Positions 13,787-23,500 of a stretch of 42,258 nucleotides of DNA are shown here, piece after piece. The stretch is from a virus. The position numbers and the translations under genes are program-made. Each line of letters opens with the position of its first letter. Positions within the stretch are counted from its first letter, which is position 1. The notes below the pieces were generated by a model. It was given only the letters and a program-made list of their open reading frames with translations. It had not been told where the DNA came from and ran no database searches. The stretch is from positions 1 to 42,258 of IMG/VR virus record IMGVR_UViG_3300033182_000660; one strand, written 5' to 3'.

Positions 13787-15210
13787 AGTTTATATCCTTT
13801 CCGGTTGATTTTAGCTTTTAGTTTATACAGATTATTTCTTGCTCTTGTGATTCCTACATACCATACACGATTTTCTTCATCAGAATACTCTTCGCTTTCT
13901 TTAATTGATTTTAATATTTTATTTCCCATGTCTAAACATAAAATAACATTATCTTCTTCTCCACCTTTTGCTGCATGTATTGTAGAAATATATATTCTTG
14001 CAGCTTTATTTAAATCTTCTCCCTCATCAATCATGTTCTTTATGTATAATTTTTCTTTTTCATCAGCTTCAATAAATTGTTCAAACCAATCTTTTGTTCT
14101 ATCAAAATGATTATCACCTAAATATTCTTGGATAGCTTTCTCTTCTTTTTCTTGTAAAATTTTTTTATTGACCCAATCTGTATAAAGCATGGCAGCTTTA
14201 TATAATTTTACTTTGTAACTTTTTTCTCTACTTGTTTCAAAAAACAAATTCTTTTTCTTCAATTCTTCTTTTATTTTTTCTTGCCTTGATACAGTTCTTG
14301 TTAAAATTAACCATTTACCTTTCGTTAAATCTACTTGATTTATGTTTGATATGTATTCACTTTCTCCATCAAAATCTCTTGGATAGTATGTTTTAATTTT
14401 TCTATTAGATATTCTTTCAATAGGTGTTTGTGATTCTTCTTGTATGACTCTAGATATTCTTTTTGAATACTTTAATGTTTTTTCTTTTGCAGGTTCATTT
14501 ATAAATCTATTTACATCAGCTCCAGCCCAAGCAAATATTGCTTGATCATCGTCCCCTGCAAGATAAATGTCTTCTGTTTTTTCTTTCAATATATCAAATA
14601 GTTTCCATTGAAGCGGTGATAAATCTTGGGCTTCATCTATAAAAACTGTTTTAAATTTTGGAAAATCTTTATCGTCTTTTTTATCAATAGTCAGTCTTAT
14701 CAAATCATTAAAGTCATATAGTTTCTTTTTATCTTTGTATTTTTTAAAATTTCTACTAATGTCTTTTAAAATACTCCAGTCAATAGTCTTATCTTTTTTA
14801 TGTAAATCATATTCTTCTTCTATTGAGATACATTTGTTTTCAGCCTTTTGTAAAATTTGAAAGTATGGATTATCACAAGTTAAATAATGTACTTCTTCTT
14901 TATTATATTTATCAGTGTACTTAACTCTTATGTTTATTGATTCACCAAACTTTTGATAATGATAAGGCTGCATAATATCTTCTTCATTCATTTTTAATAA
15001 ATGAAAACAAAAAGAGTGTATTGTTTGAAAGTAAGGTAATTTTTTATTGTCTGCAGGCATTCTATTTTGTGCAACTTCTGCAGCTTTTTTACTAAATGCA
15101 AAATAACCTATTTTATGTAGTGGAGTTCCAACTCTTACATATGCTTTTGCTCTACTAATTAATTTATGTGTCTTACCTGTTCCTGGTGGTCCAAAGTATT
15201 TATATATCAT
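13783..15210 (-). CDS. UvrD/PcrA-like superfamily 1 helicase
   Basis: A 475-aa SF1 helicase. Walker A is GPPGTGKTH (7-15), motif II is FIDEAQD (190-196), motif III is AGDDDQAIFAWAGA (218-231), and motifs V and VI are STIHAAKGGEEDNVIL and WYVGITRARNNLY near the C-terminus. It is shorter than cellular UvrD (about 720 aa) and lacks most of the 2B insertion. It would unwind DNA 3'-5' at the replication fork or in recombination. The stop of the primase gene overlaps its start by 4 bases, so the two are coupled and probably form the fork's primase-helicase pair. Confidence 0.9.
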   Translation of the reverse strand: MIYKYFGPPGTGKTHKLISRAKAYVRVGTPLHKIGYFAFSKKAAEVAQNRMPADNKKLPYFQTIHSFCFHLLKMNEEDIMQPYHYQKFGESINIRVKYTDKYNKEEVHYLTCDNPYFQILQKAENKCISIEEEYDLHKKDKTIDWSILKDISRNFKKYKDKKKLYDFNDLIRLTIDKKDDKDFPKFKTVFIDEAQDLSPLQWKLFDILKEKTEDIYLAGDDDQAIFAWAGADVNRFINEPAKEKTLKYSKRISRVIQEESQTPIERISNRKIKTYYPRDFDGESEYISNINQVDLTKGKWLILTRTVSRQEKIKEELKKKNLFFETSREKSYKVKLYKAAMLYTDWVNKKILQEKEEKAIQEYLGDNHFDRTKDWFEQFIEADEKEKLYIKNMIDEGEDLNKAARIYISTIHAAKGGEEDNVILCLDMGNKILKSIKESEEYSDEENRVWYVGITRARNNLYKLKAKINRKGYKL

Positions 15211-16826
15211 ACAATTTCATCTTCACTTTCAACATCAATGTCTTCTTCTACATCTTCGTCTTTATCAAAAAACTTCAGCGGTATACGTAAAGTTTTTAAT
15301 GGTGGAAAAGGTTTTTCGTTAGAATCTTTTCCTGGAAATCTTTTTGTGTGATCAAACTTCGCTTGTTCTTCTGGTTTTTTACTTTTGAATAAAGCTTTTA
15401 TCATCAAAGATGTTTTTGCAGATGACTCTCTCCATTCAAATGTTTTTAAATCATCATAAAAAGAACTGTATACAAAGTATGCATATTCATCATCTAACAA
15501 TGGTCTACCACTTTTGAATGAAGTATATCTTTTAGCTTGCGGTTCATTTATATATCTCTCTAAATGTTCTCTTAAAACATCAGATGGATTAGTTCCTTCT
15601 GCAGGTTCTAATATTTCTATCTTAGATTTTTCAAATAAATTTTTTAGTATGAAATTAAAATCATCACCTTTTAATGTAGGTGGTACTATGTGAGCTTGCT
15701 CCATTAACAACTGTCTCATTTCTTTTTGACTTTCTATTCTAGCAATATTCTTCGCATGTATTTGTTTTGTTTGTCCTTCTTCATTCTCAACTGTAAAATA
15801 CCACTCTGGTACAGGTTTAATATTTAATTTCTGTAAAGCTGATAATGTTGGATATGCTTGTTTATTGTCAGATATGATTCCATATTTTCTTTTTACACAC
15901 ACTGATTTTACACAGACACTAGCTAATAATGGATCACTACAGGTATGTCCCTTTGTTTCTTTACTCCAACTTTTTATTTTTTGATTTACATGTATATCAG
16001 TCCAATTCATATCTAATGTAAAATATTTTCTAGCTGCTTCAATAATCTTTTCTTTCCAATTGTCAGGAAATTTTTTCTTAGCAAACACCATATAGTTATA
16101 CAGAAATCTATCTCTTCCATCCGTCATTTCATTTTTAGTTAAGATAGCTAAACATGGTGGACCATCTACAAACTCTTCTCCACCACCTGATATTTCATTC
16201 TGTACTATTTGTTCTTGGATATTTTTTAATTGTTCCTTTGTTTGAGCATTCGCTTCAACAACTTTCAAAAAAGTTTCTATCTCCATTTCTTCACCTGTGG
16301 GCAACAAAGCTTTTCTAGCTATAGAATTGTATGGAAGATTTATAAAGTTTCCGTTTGTCTTTTCACCATCTGCATTTTCACCAAGAGAAGTTTGTTTTGG
16401 AAATATCTCTGTGTTGATAGGTAATTTAAATAAGAATAATACTTGTTCTAAAAAATCTCTTATCTCTTTTGCTTTTACAAATTCAGTGGTGAACACATAT
16501 AAATGTAGTCCACCACTCTTCGATAGGACAGGTATTATCGGAAGCTTTTTATCTTGTATGATGTCTAAGTAAAACTTTCTATCTATTGGATATTTATCTA
16601 CATCTATTGCACCAAACCTAGCTAAACCTTCGTCAGTACATGGTTGTATTCCAATAGATTTATTACCTTTTAGATGATCTATATAGTCTTGATCTGTTAC
16701 TTCGGTTTGAGACCACTCATGTGGATATCTCTTTTTGCCTGTCTCTGAATCTATATAACCTTCTTTGGTTTTACAAACTCCGTAATTACGTTGTAATCCT
16801 GTAAAATATTTTATGTATTCCTTCAT
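15207..16826 (-). CDS. Archaeo-eukaryotic primase (AEP) superfamily protein
   Basis: A 539-aa protein whose N-terminal ~200 residues show AEP catalytic motifs: GAIDVDKY (D75-x-D77), LSKSGGLHLYVF (S104, H108) and INTEIFPKQ (E140), followed by GNFINLPY. This is the pattern of primase-polymerases rather than DnaG or T7 TOPRIM primases. A Cys/His cluster follows at ~292-312 (HTCSDPLLASVCVKSVCVKR), which may bind zinc or an Fe-S cluster as in other AEP partners. The C-terminal ~200 residues, ending in an acidic tail, may dock to the helicase encoded next. Role: RNA or DNA primer synthesis. Confidence 0.8.
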   Translation of the reverse strand: MKEYIKYFTGLQRNYGVCKTKEGYIDSETGKKRYPHEWSQTEVTDQDYIDHLKGNKSIGIQPCTDEGLARFGAIDVDKYPIDRKFYLDIIQDKKLPIIPVLSKSGGLHLYVFTTEFVKAKEIRDFLEQVLFLFKLPINTEIFPKQTSLGENADGEKTNGNFINLPYNSIARKALLPTGEEMEIETFLKVVEANAQTKEQLKNIQEQIVQNEISGGGEEFVDGPPCLAILTKNEMTDGRDRFLYNYMVFAKKKFPDNWKEKIIEAARKYFTLDMNWTDIHVNQKIKSWSKETKGHTCSDPLLASVCVKSVCVKRKYGIISDNKQAYPTLSALQKLNIKPVPEWYFTVENEEGQTKQIHAKNIARIESQKEMRQLLMEQAHIVPPTLKGDDFNFILKNLFEKSKIEILEPAEGTNPSDVLREHLERYINEPQAKRYTSFKSGRPLLDDEYAYFVYSSFYDDLKTFEWRESSAKTSLMIKALFKSKKPEEQAKFDHTKRFPGKDSNEKPFPPLKTLRIPLKFFDKDEDVEEDIDVESEDEIV

Positions 16827-16847
16827 GTATTCCTGTCCTAATTATTT

Positions 16848-16915
16848 GAGGCGGATCCAGTCTCCCTTTTCCGCCTCTGTCTTGCCTAGCCAGCATCATC
16901 TTTCCCAATGGGAAA
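16848..16915 (-). other. Intergenic hairpins between SSB-like and primase genes
   Basis: GAGGCGGA (16848-16855) pairs perfectly with TCCGCCTC (16870-16877) around a 14-nt loop, and TTTCCC (16901-16906) pairs with GGGAAA (16910-16915) around three bases. The sequence is far more GC-rich than its surroundings. No U-run follows on the minus strand, so these are not canonical terminators. They may attenuate, or set the ratio of SSB-like protein to primase by RNA processing. Confidence 0.6.
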
Positions 16916-17689
16916 CTAGATAATCTCTTTTTGATTTTTATTTTCAACTTTTTCGTAACTAGGTTTTGTAGAACCTTTTGCTACTTCTTGTTGTAGAGAT
17001 TGTGCAGTTGTATAGATACCTGCATCTTTTGAATCAGATATATCTAACATTCGCACTAAAGATGGTTTATACACGTGCCAACTTTTATCACCCCAGTTTT
17101 TGCCAACAGTTTTTAAGTTGAACATTGCTGAGTATGCTGCAGGTTGAAATGTACCTTTATCATCTGTCACTCTCAAATTAGAAATCAAGTTGTTTAACTC
17201 TCTACCTGGAGTTAAGTTTGATGATCTCATTGAAATAACAGCTTTTCTCATTTCATCTCCTACGATAGCTATCACATAGAAATACATAGTCTTCTCTACA
17301 TAATTACCATTTGGTAATCTGTATCTACCATTTTTTTCTTCTGTAGCATCTGCAGGTATATCAAGATGTGTGCCGACAGGAGCAGCTGCGCTATCTCCTC
17401 TCTCTTGCCATTCTGGATACCTAGTTTGAGTATGAGCAACGACTACATTTAGTCCTTTGCTACCATCAATAGGTTTACCAAAATTTGCAGAAAATATCAT
17501 TCCAGGTTCAGCACCTTCAACGTATTTTGCATTTCTTGAATTACACTCTGGTGATAGTTGGTGAAGAATTTTTAATATCGGTGTTGATACATCATCCGAT
17601 TTTAATTCCTCAGTTCCTCTTCCTGAGTCAGCTCTTAAGCTGATAGTCTGTAGTGCACCAGCACTATTTTTTGCGACTTGCTTTTGCAT
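16916..17689 (-). CDS. Putative single-stranded DNA-binding protein
   Basis: A 257-aa protein, mainly beta, with conserved-looking segments (STPILKILHQLSP, PGMIFSANFGKPI, LNVVVAHTQTRYPEW, TMYFYVIAIV). It has an acidic/basic tail (KVENKNQKEII). I associate it with the group of phage SSB-like proteins that lie beside the primase and polymerase genes, but the OB fold is not provable by eye. It is the second gene of the replication unit. It ends at a hairpin (16901-16915) and is separated from the primase by 89 bp. Confidence 0.55.
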   Translation of the reverse strand: MQKQVAKNSAGALQTISLRADSGRGTEELKSDDVSTPILKILHQLSPECNSRNAKYVEGAEPGMIFSANFGKPIDGSKGLNVVVAHTQTRYPEWQERGDSAAAPVGTHLDIPADATEEKNGRYRLPNGNYVEKTMYFYVIAIVGDEMRKAVISMRSSNLTPGRELNNLISNLRVTDDKGTFQPAAYSAMFNLKTVGKNWGDKSWHVYKPSLVRMLDISDSKDAGIYTTAQSLQQEVAKGSTKPSYEKVENKNQKEII

Positions 17690-17722
17690 ATTATTTACTC
17701 CTTATTATTTAATCGTTAATTG

Positions 17723-18268
17723 TTATTTTTTATTTGTTATGCTGGTACGATTACCGTCCAACAAGTTAAATAGATCAGAAGGAATTTCTTTACCTTTGTC
17801 TTTCCATTCCTTCATCACTACAGAGAGTGAAGCGTGGTGAACACTTTCCTTTTGAGAAGGTTCATAGCCACGCTCCCTCGCAAGGGTAGCATAAGCCATA
17901 GCCTTGTTATCTTCGTTTTGACCAAAGTTCACTATGATTTCATTTTTCACAATGTCCCCTAGGCCATTATCTCGAAGCCATTTAATTGCTTCCTGCTTTT
18001 TATCAGCTTTAGCAGATGCAAAAAACTTGTTTGTAATTTTAAGTTCGGAACCATCTTTTAGTTTCAAACTTTTTAAATTCATGTCTTCCATAAGTTTTGG
18101 AATTACAATAAAGCTATAATGCTTTTCATCTTCCTTCAAATCTTTAATTCTGTCTTCTAAACTTTTTATTGTGGTTTGAATAGTTTTTAACTTCTCTACT
18201 TCTTCAGAGAGTTTTTTTGGATCAATCACATCAGTTTGATCAGGTGCATCTTGTCTTAAATCAATCAT
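17723..18268 (-). CDS. Coiled-coil replication-operon protein
   Basis: A 181-aa protein with an N-terminal coiled coil (~18-48, LSEEVEKLKTIQTTIKSLED), a compact middle domain (IPKLMEDMNLKSLKLKDGS, IKWLRDNGLGDIVKNEIIVN) and a helical C-terminus. I recognise it as a recurrent marine phage protein of the replication module without an assigned role. It has a promoter and the SD AAAGG upstream, so it is the first gene of the replication transcript. Confidence 0.6.
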   Translation of the reverse strand: MIDLRQDAPDQTDVIDPKKLSEEVEKLKTIQTTIKSLEDRIKDLKEDEKHYSFIVIPKLMEDMNLKSLKLKDGSELKITNKFFASAKADKKQEAIKWLRDNGLGDIVKNEIIVNFGQNEDNKAMAYATLARERGYEPSQKESVHHASLSVVMKEWKDKGKEIPSDLFNLLDGNRTSITNKK

Positions 18269-18291
18269 AATATTTACCTTTCGTAAAAGGG

Positions 18292-18319
18292 TATATATAG
18301 GATTTTTTTATAATGTCAA
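18292..18319 (-). promoter_or_regulatory. Promoter of the replication operon
   Basis: On the minus strand TTGACA (18319-18314) is followed after 16 bases by TATATA (18297-18292). A transcript would begin near 18285, about 17 bases before the ATG at 18268. It overlaps the last codons of the upstream gene. It matches the promoter at 7458-7485 in both hexamers and spacer length. Confidence 0.6.
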
Positions 18320-18657
18320 CCTTTTTGAAAAATATTTATTTCAATAGGATAGTATGTTTTTTCTTGTCTATCCCACTTCAATAATTTATACTTACCGCCC
18401 GTCATATCTGATACGACTGAACAAGTAACTCCTATAATTGCAGGATCTCCAGACAATAATAAGTAATCGTCGGTTGTAAAATTCTTTAATTTATTTCTTA
18501 TTTCAAATATCAATGGGCCTGGTGAAAATATCATTTGTGCTTTTGATGGCAACATAACTTCTATATCACCATATTTTTGTGCACCCATAACATTATATTT
18601 AGGTTGACCGGTTTCTCTATCGACAGGAATATCCTGTACTAAAAATACTTTTGCCAT
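18316..18657 (-). CDS. Conserved hypothetical phage protein, 113 aa
   Basis: A 113-aa, mainly beta protein with a start that looks conserved among marine phages (MAKVFLVQDIPVDRETGQPK) and a DYLLLSGDPAIIGVTCSVVSD core followed by GGKYKLLKWDRQEKTYY. No motif assigns a function. It is divergent from the SNF2-like helicase, with which it shares a 54-bp promoter region, and is followed by the replication operon with its own promoter inside its 3' end. Confidence 0.6.
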   Translation of the reverse strand: MAKVFLVQDIPVDRETGQPKYNVMGAQKYGDIEVMLPSKAQMIFSPGPLIFEIRNKLKNFTTDDYLLLSGDPAIIGVTCSVVSDMTGGKYKLLKWDRQEKTYYPIEINIFQKG

Positions 18658-18712
18658 TGACTTTTTTCTTTTGTGATAATATATACACTTTTAGAAAGAA
18701 AAAGCAAATATA
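18657..18712 (+). promoter_or_regulatory. Promoter of the SNF2-like helicase gene
   Basis: On the + strand TTGACT (18657-18662) is followed after 17 bases by TATATA (18680-18685), giving a start near 18692, 20 bases before the ATG at 18712. On the opposite strand TTGCTT and TATATA 16 bases apart could serve the divergent 113-aa gene. It lies in the only divergent gap of this part of the window. Confidence 0.6.
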
Positions 18713-20151
18713 TGAACTATAAATTTAAGACTAAACCATATGAACATCAGTTAGATGCATTAAAATCTTCTTGGGATAAAGAAGTATTTGCATATTTTAT
18801 GGAGATGGGTACTGGTAAATCTAAAGTATTATTAGATAATGCAGCTATTTTATACGATAAAGGTGAAATAAATGCATTACTTTTGATTGCACCAAAAGGT
18901 GTTTATAAAAACTGGTATGATTCTGAAATACCTACACACTTACCTGATCACATAAATCATACAACTGTTCTTTGGAAAACATCTGATAAATCTGCAAAAC
19001 AAAAAACTATTCTTAATAGTTTGTTCAAACCTGGAACAGATCTTCGTGTTTTAATTATGAATGTTGAAGCCTTTTCATCTGGAGATGGACCAAGTTTTGC
19101 ATACAAATTTTTATCTGCACATCCAAAATCAATGGTGGCTATTGATGAGGCTACAACAATTAAAACACCTACTACAAAAAGAACTAAAAATATAATTTCA
19201 CTACGTGATATGTGTAAGTACAGAAGAATATTAACAGGCTCTCCTGTAACTAAATCTCCACTAGATTTATATTCACAATGTGAGTTTTTAGATCCTTGGT
19301 TATTAGGTCATCAATCTTACTATACGTTTAAAGCACGATATGCAGTGACTCGTAAAATTCCTACACCTTATGGTAGACAAACAGAAATTGTTGTTGGTTA
19401 TATAAATTTACCAGAACTTTCTGATAAAGTAGAAACTTTTTCTAAAAGAATATTAAAAGAAGACTGTTTAGATTTACCTTCTAAATCTTATGTTAAACAT
19501 TATGTTGAACTAACAAATGAACAGAAAAAAGTTTATGATCAAATGAAAAAAGAAGCTATTGCTTTTCTTGATGGTAAGATGCAATCTTCAGCTACAGTTA
19601 TGACCCAATTGATGAGACTACATCAAATAACTTGTGGTCACTTCACAGCTGATGATAATACAATAAAAGATTTACCGTGTAGTCGTTTAACAGAACTAAT
19701 GAATATTTTAGAGAACATAGAAGGTAAAACTATTATTTGGTCTCACTATACACATGATGTAAAAAGAATTATTGCAAAGATAAAAGAAGTGTATGGAAAT
19801 GATTCTGTTGTAGATTATTTTGGTGAAACAGATACTGAATCAAGATCAATCAATATAAAAAAATTTCAAAACGATGATAAGTGTAGATTTTTTGTAGGTA
19901 CGACCCATACTGGTGGTTATGGTATTACATTGACTGCAGGTAGTAATATGATTTATTTTTCTAATGGTTATGACTTAGAAAAAAGACAACAGTCAGAGGC
20001 TAGAATAGATCGTATTGGTCAAACTAAAAAAATGACTTACATAGATATCATGGCACAAGATACAGTTGATGAAAGAATTGTAAAAGCTTTACGTAATAAA
20101 GTTAATATTGCAAATGCAATTATGAAAGAAGATTATAAAGAATGGATATAA
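18712..20151 (+). CDS. SNF2-like superfamily 2 helicase
   Basis: A 479-aa SF2 ATPase of the SNF2/HepA type: Walker A EMGTGKS (31-37), motif II DEAT (145-148, in place of DEAH), motif III LTGSP (174-178), and a C-terminal RecA fold with SEARIDRIGQ and the VDERIVKAL segment. Phage members are usually DNA translocases in recombination or replication restart. The upstream in-frame ATG at 18673 would precede the predicted transcription start, so 18712 is preferred. It runs against the direction of the flanking genes and has its own promoter. Confidence 0.88.
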   Translation: MNYKFKTKPYEHQLDALKSSWDKEVFAYFMEMGTGKSKVLLDNAAILYDKGEINALLLIAPKGVYKNWYDSEIPTHLPDHINHTTVLWKTSDKSAKQKTILNSLFKPGTDLRVLIMNVEAFSSGDGPSFAYKFLSAHPKSMVAIDEATTIKTPTTKRTKNIISLRDMCKYRRILTGSPVTKSPLDLYSQCEFLDPWLLGHQSYYTFKARYAVTRKIPTPYGRQTEIVVGYINLPELSDKVETFSKRILKEDCLDLPSKSYVKHYVELTNEQKKVYDQMKKEAIAFLDGKMQSSATVMTQLMRLHQITCGHFTADDNTIKDLPCSRLTELMNILENIEGKTIIWSHYTHDVKRIIAKIKEVYGNDSVVDYFGETDTESRSINIKKFQNDDKCRFFVGTTHTGGYGITLTAGSNMIYFSNGYDLEKRQQSEARIDRIGQTKKMTYIDIMAQDTVDERIVKALRNKVNIANAIMKEDYKEWI

Positions 20152-20330
20152 TCGTATTACAAGATGGTATCTACAGTCTAATAAAACTAAACTATGATTT
20201 TAATTTTGAGATCATGGATTGTTTTCAATACTGTGAAGCATTTAGAGAAGCTATGTCTGATTATAAAGATGAAATAAATAAATGGGTAATGAGAGATGGT
20301 AGATATTTTTTTGGTTGTATGTGTAGCTAA
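20142..20330 (+). CDS. Hypothetical 62-aa protein
   Basis: A small acidic protein (MDIIVLQDGIYSLIKLNYDF start) with several Phe, Tyr and Cys residues, ending GCMCS. It starts 10 bases inside the end of the helicase gene, so it is translated from the same mRNA. It converges on the holin-like gene and overlaps it by four bases. No motif recognised; a helicase partner is possible. Confidence 0.5.
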   Translation: MDIIVLQDGIYSLIKLNYDFNFEIMDCFQYCEAFREAMSDYKDEINKWVMRDGRYFFGCMCS

Positions 20331-20545
20331 AACCAACCTTTATCAAAAACCATTTCTAGTAAAAGAAGTGCAACAGCCCCCACCGTTGCCAATAATGCCC
20401 AATAGATCTTGTCTATCTTACCACCCAAATCGTGAATACCATCATGCATGTGTTTCATGTCTTTTTTAATACCAGTTATATATCCATAAATAGATAGTAA
20501 ATGTTCTCTTGTACTTTTAGGTCTTAATCTATCACCATTAGGCAT
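20327..20545 (-). CDS. Holin-like small membrane protein
   Basis: A 72-aa protein with a charged helical N-terminus (residues 15-46, TGIKKDMKHMHDGIHDLGG) and one transmembrane span near the C-terminus (47-67, IYWALLATVGAVALLLLEMV). This is the layout of XhlA-type holin/haemolysin-like phage proteins. It is translationally coupled (TAATG) to the 1369-aa virion gene, so it is the last gene of the late transcript. Holin is a reasonable guess; a membrane component for DNA ejection is an alternative. Confidence 0.6.
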   Translation of the reverse strand: MPNGDRLRPKSTREHLLSIYGYITGIKKDMKHMHDGIHDLGGKIDKIYWALLATVGAVALLLLEMVFDKGWF

Positions 20546-23500
20546 TATGCTAATCCTCTTTGTCTTAGTCTAATTTGTTTTTCTTCTTCAGATAATAAAG
20601 CGTTTTCTGTTTGGGTCAATCCCTGATTCATGACGCCTGGTGCCTGTGAAGTTACGATTGGTTCTGGTTGTTCAGGTAATGCAGCTCCGCCTTGTGGGTC
20701 AGTATCTGGTAAGAAAGGTTCTAGATCTATGTTGAAATCTCCATATAAATTTTGTGATTTAAATGCTCCTTCTAAAGCTTTAAGTGTTCCTCTTGCACCT
20801 AAGAATGGATTAGGTTGTCCACTCTCTCTAGATATATCCATAAATCTTTCTTGAATTGCTTCTGATGGAAAGAAAGGTTTAAATTGTCCAGATAATAAAT
20901 CTTCTAAAGTAGAGATTGGTATATTTCTTTTATCAAATATTTCTTTTAATTGATTAGGATTAATACCTAAAGTTCTAGCATTTCTAATATGAGTTAGCAT
21001 TTTTTTTCTAACATCAAATAAAACTTTGTTTGCAGTGTAGTATCTTTCAATTACATCTTTAGGTGTTTTAGGTTCACCTGACAACACACCAAATTTACCA
21101 CCTGTAAATAATTTTCTAGCATCTGACTGTCCTTGTTGGAAGTCTGATAAATAAAAACCTAAAGCTTTTTTAGGATCTACTTTTTCTAATCTAAATCCAA
21201 ATATACCTGCAAGTTCATAAGGTACTTCATACATAGTAGGTCCTTTACCTGGTATACCTTTTATAGCTTTATAGGTTCTTTCAAACGGAGCTGTTGTTGG
21301 TTTTAAAGTTTTAATTATGTGTTCAAGTGTAATTCTTACAGCTTCCGGAAAAGGTGTGTTCTCATTCCAAAGTTCTTGTCCTTCTCTTGTTCTACCACCT
21401 CTAATAAATACATCAGCAAACGCTTCTGTAAAAATAGATTCAGATATAAATGGTGATGCAGTTTCACCTGCAGCTTTAGTAATACCTTCTACAAAACCTT
21501 TTAATAATATTTCTTCATCTTCAATACCTTGTTGAATATTTGTAAGCACACTTTGAAAAGGTCTAGATAGTGTATCGTAAACATTATTTTTAGACCAGTC
21601 TGTGTAATATAATTCACCTGTTTCAGGATCTCTTGTAAAAATTAATTGAGAGTTCTTTGACCATGGTGCAACGAAATCTCTACCTGCATCTGCTTCTTCA
21701 TCTGATACACCAAAGATTGCTTGTGATCCTTTAATAAGTCCATAAGGAATACCAGCCATTGCTGTAGACATACCTATTAATCTTTTCATACCTAATCCTT
21801 TCATAGGATTTGTACTTGTAATTGGATTTATTTTACCTGTTACAGGATCTTTTAAATCTTTTACAATTTGTCTAAATATACCGGCACCTGTTCTAAATAC
21901 TTCTGATGGCCAAGACATAAAATTACCAAGTGGTGACATACGCATAGCTCTTACAAACTCACCTACTTTTGAATAATTAGGAATAGTATCTTGTACAATT
22001 TGAGATACTTCTCTTTTAAGTGCATCATCTGATACTTTAATTCCTGCATTTGCATATTTTTGTCCTCTTTGTATTAACTGAACTTCATAGTTAAGTATCT
22101 TCCAAAAATCATCTTCAGCAACATATAAGTCTTGCATAAACTTACCACTTTTTTTGATTCCTCTACTTAATTTTTTATTTAATGTATTAAGCATAGGTCT
22201 CATGACACTATCAGTTGCAATATTACCTTCACCAAATCTTACATCTTTCATTAAGTTTCTAAGATCACCAATTCTAACGTTTGTATTTACAATACCTAAT
22301 TCTAAATATTCTCTGTATTTTTCTTGTGACAATGGTTTACGTGGTCCACCAACTTGAACTGTACCAAAAGCATTTTGCATTGCTTTTGCAAATACTCTAG
22401 GATCAGTAAACATAGTTCCATTAGCTAATGAAAAAGCTCCAGAACTTAAAAAGTTTCTTATGTGTGTAGGTATAGATAAAATTGTTTTTGCATATTGTGC
22501 TCCGGCTTTAGGTGTTAAAACACCATATCTCCATGCTGCTGAGAATGTTTTTCCTAATTGACTTTGACCCCTTGCTTCTCCTCTCATCCAAGATTGCATT
22601 TGAGATACATTAGAAAATCCTTCTGCTATTGATTTATGTGTCCAACTACCGGCTAATCTATTTATTAATACACCATCTTTAAAATATTCTTGTACATAGT
22701 CATCTATTTTTACTATATCTCCTGCTTTAACGTTTGGTCCAAAAGCTTGTTTAGCTGCTAATGGACTAGAATGAAAAAACCCTCTTTGTCCATATGGTGT
22801 ATCTGATTTAACTGCTGCTTTCATAGCATCGTCAGCATCTAATATTTCATCAAACAATTGATTCTTTCTAGCTATAACAGATAATTTATTCATACCTTCA
22901 AAGATAGAATGTCTTGCATCATTTATTTCACCAAATAGTTCTCTAAATATTTTAGATCCTTTACCAATAACTTGTATTTCTTTTTTACCGCCAGGTAATT
23001 TTTTCTCTAAAGTTTGAGCAAATGTTTTTATAGACTCTGGTTCTTTTGCAGATTTAGATAAGTTTTCATAATAGAAACTAGGAAGAGTATCTTTTGATGG
23101 ATCCATCTTTCTAACAGATTTAATTATGTTATTAACCATAGCTTCAGCTTCTAATTCTGTAATTGGATTTTTATTTTTAGCTGCATATCTCATAAATAAA
23201 TTTATGGCATTTTCAGTGGCTTGTCTTGTAGGTTTATATTTTTCAAAAAACCCAGCTTCTGCATTTTCAAATATTTCAAATGTATTACCAATATAATTTT
23301 TAACTCTGTTACCCATAATCTTTCTTAAGTCTTGAGTTACTCCTACAGGTAAGTCTGTTTTTGCTCCCGGTCCTGCTGCAGTTATTTGAAGAAGATCATT
23401 AAACTCTTTTCTTACATCACCTAAAAGTTCATTTAATTTACTAGCTACAACAGCTCCATCTTGTTGACCTAAACGTTCAACCGCAGCTTTATTTATCTTT

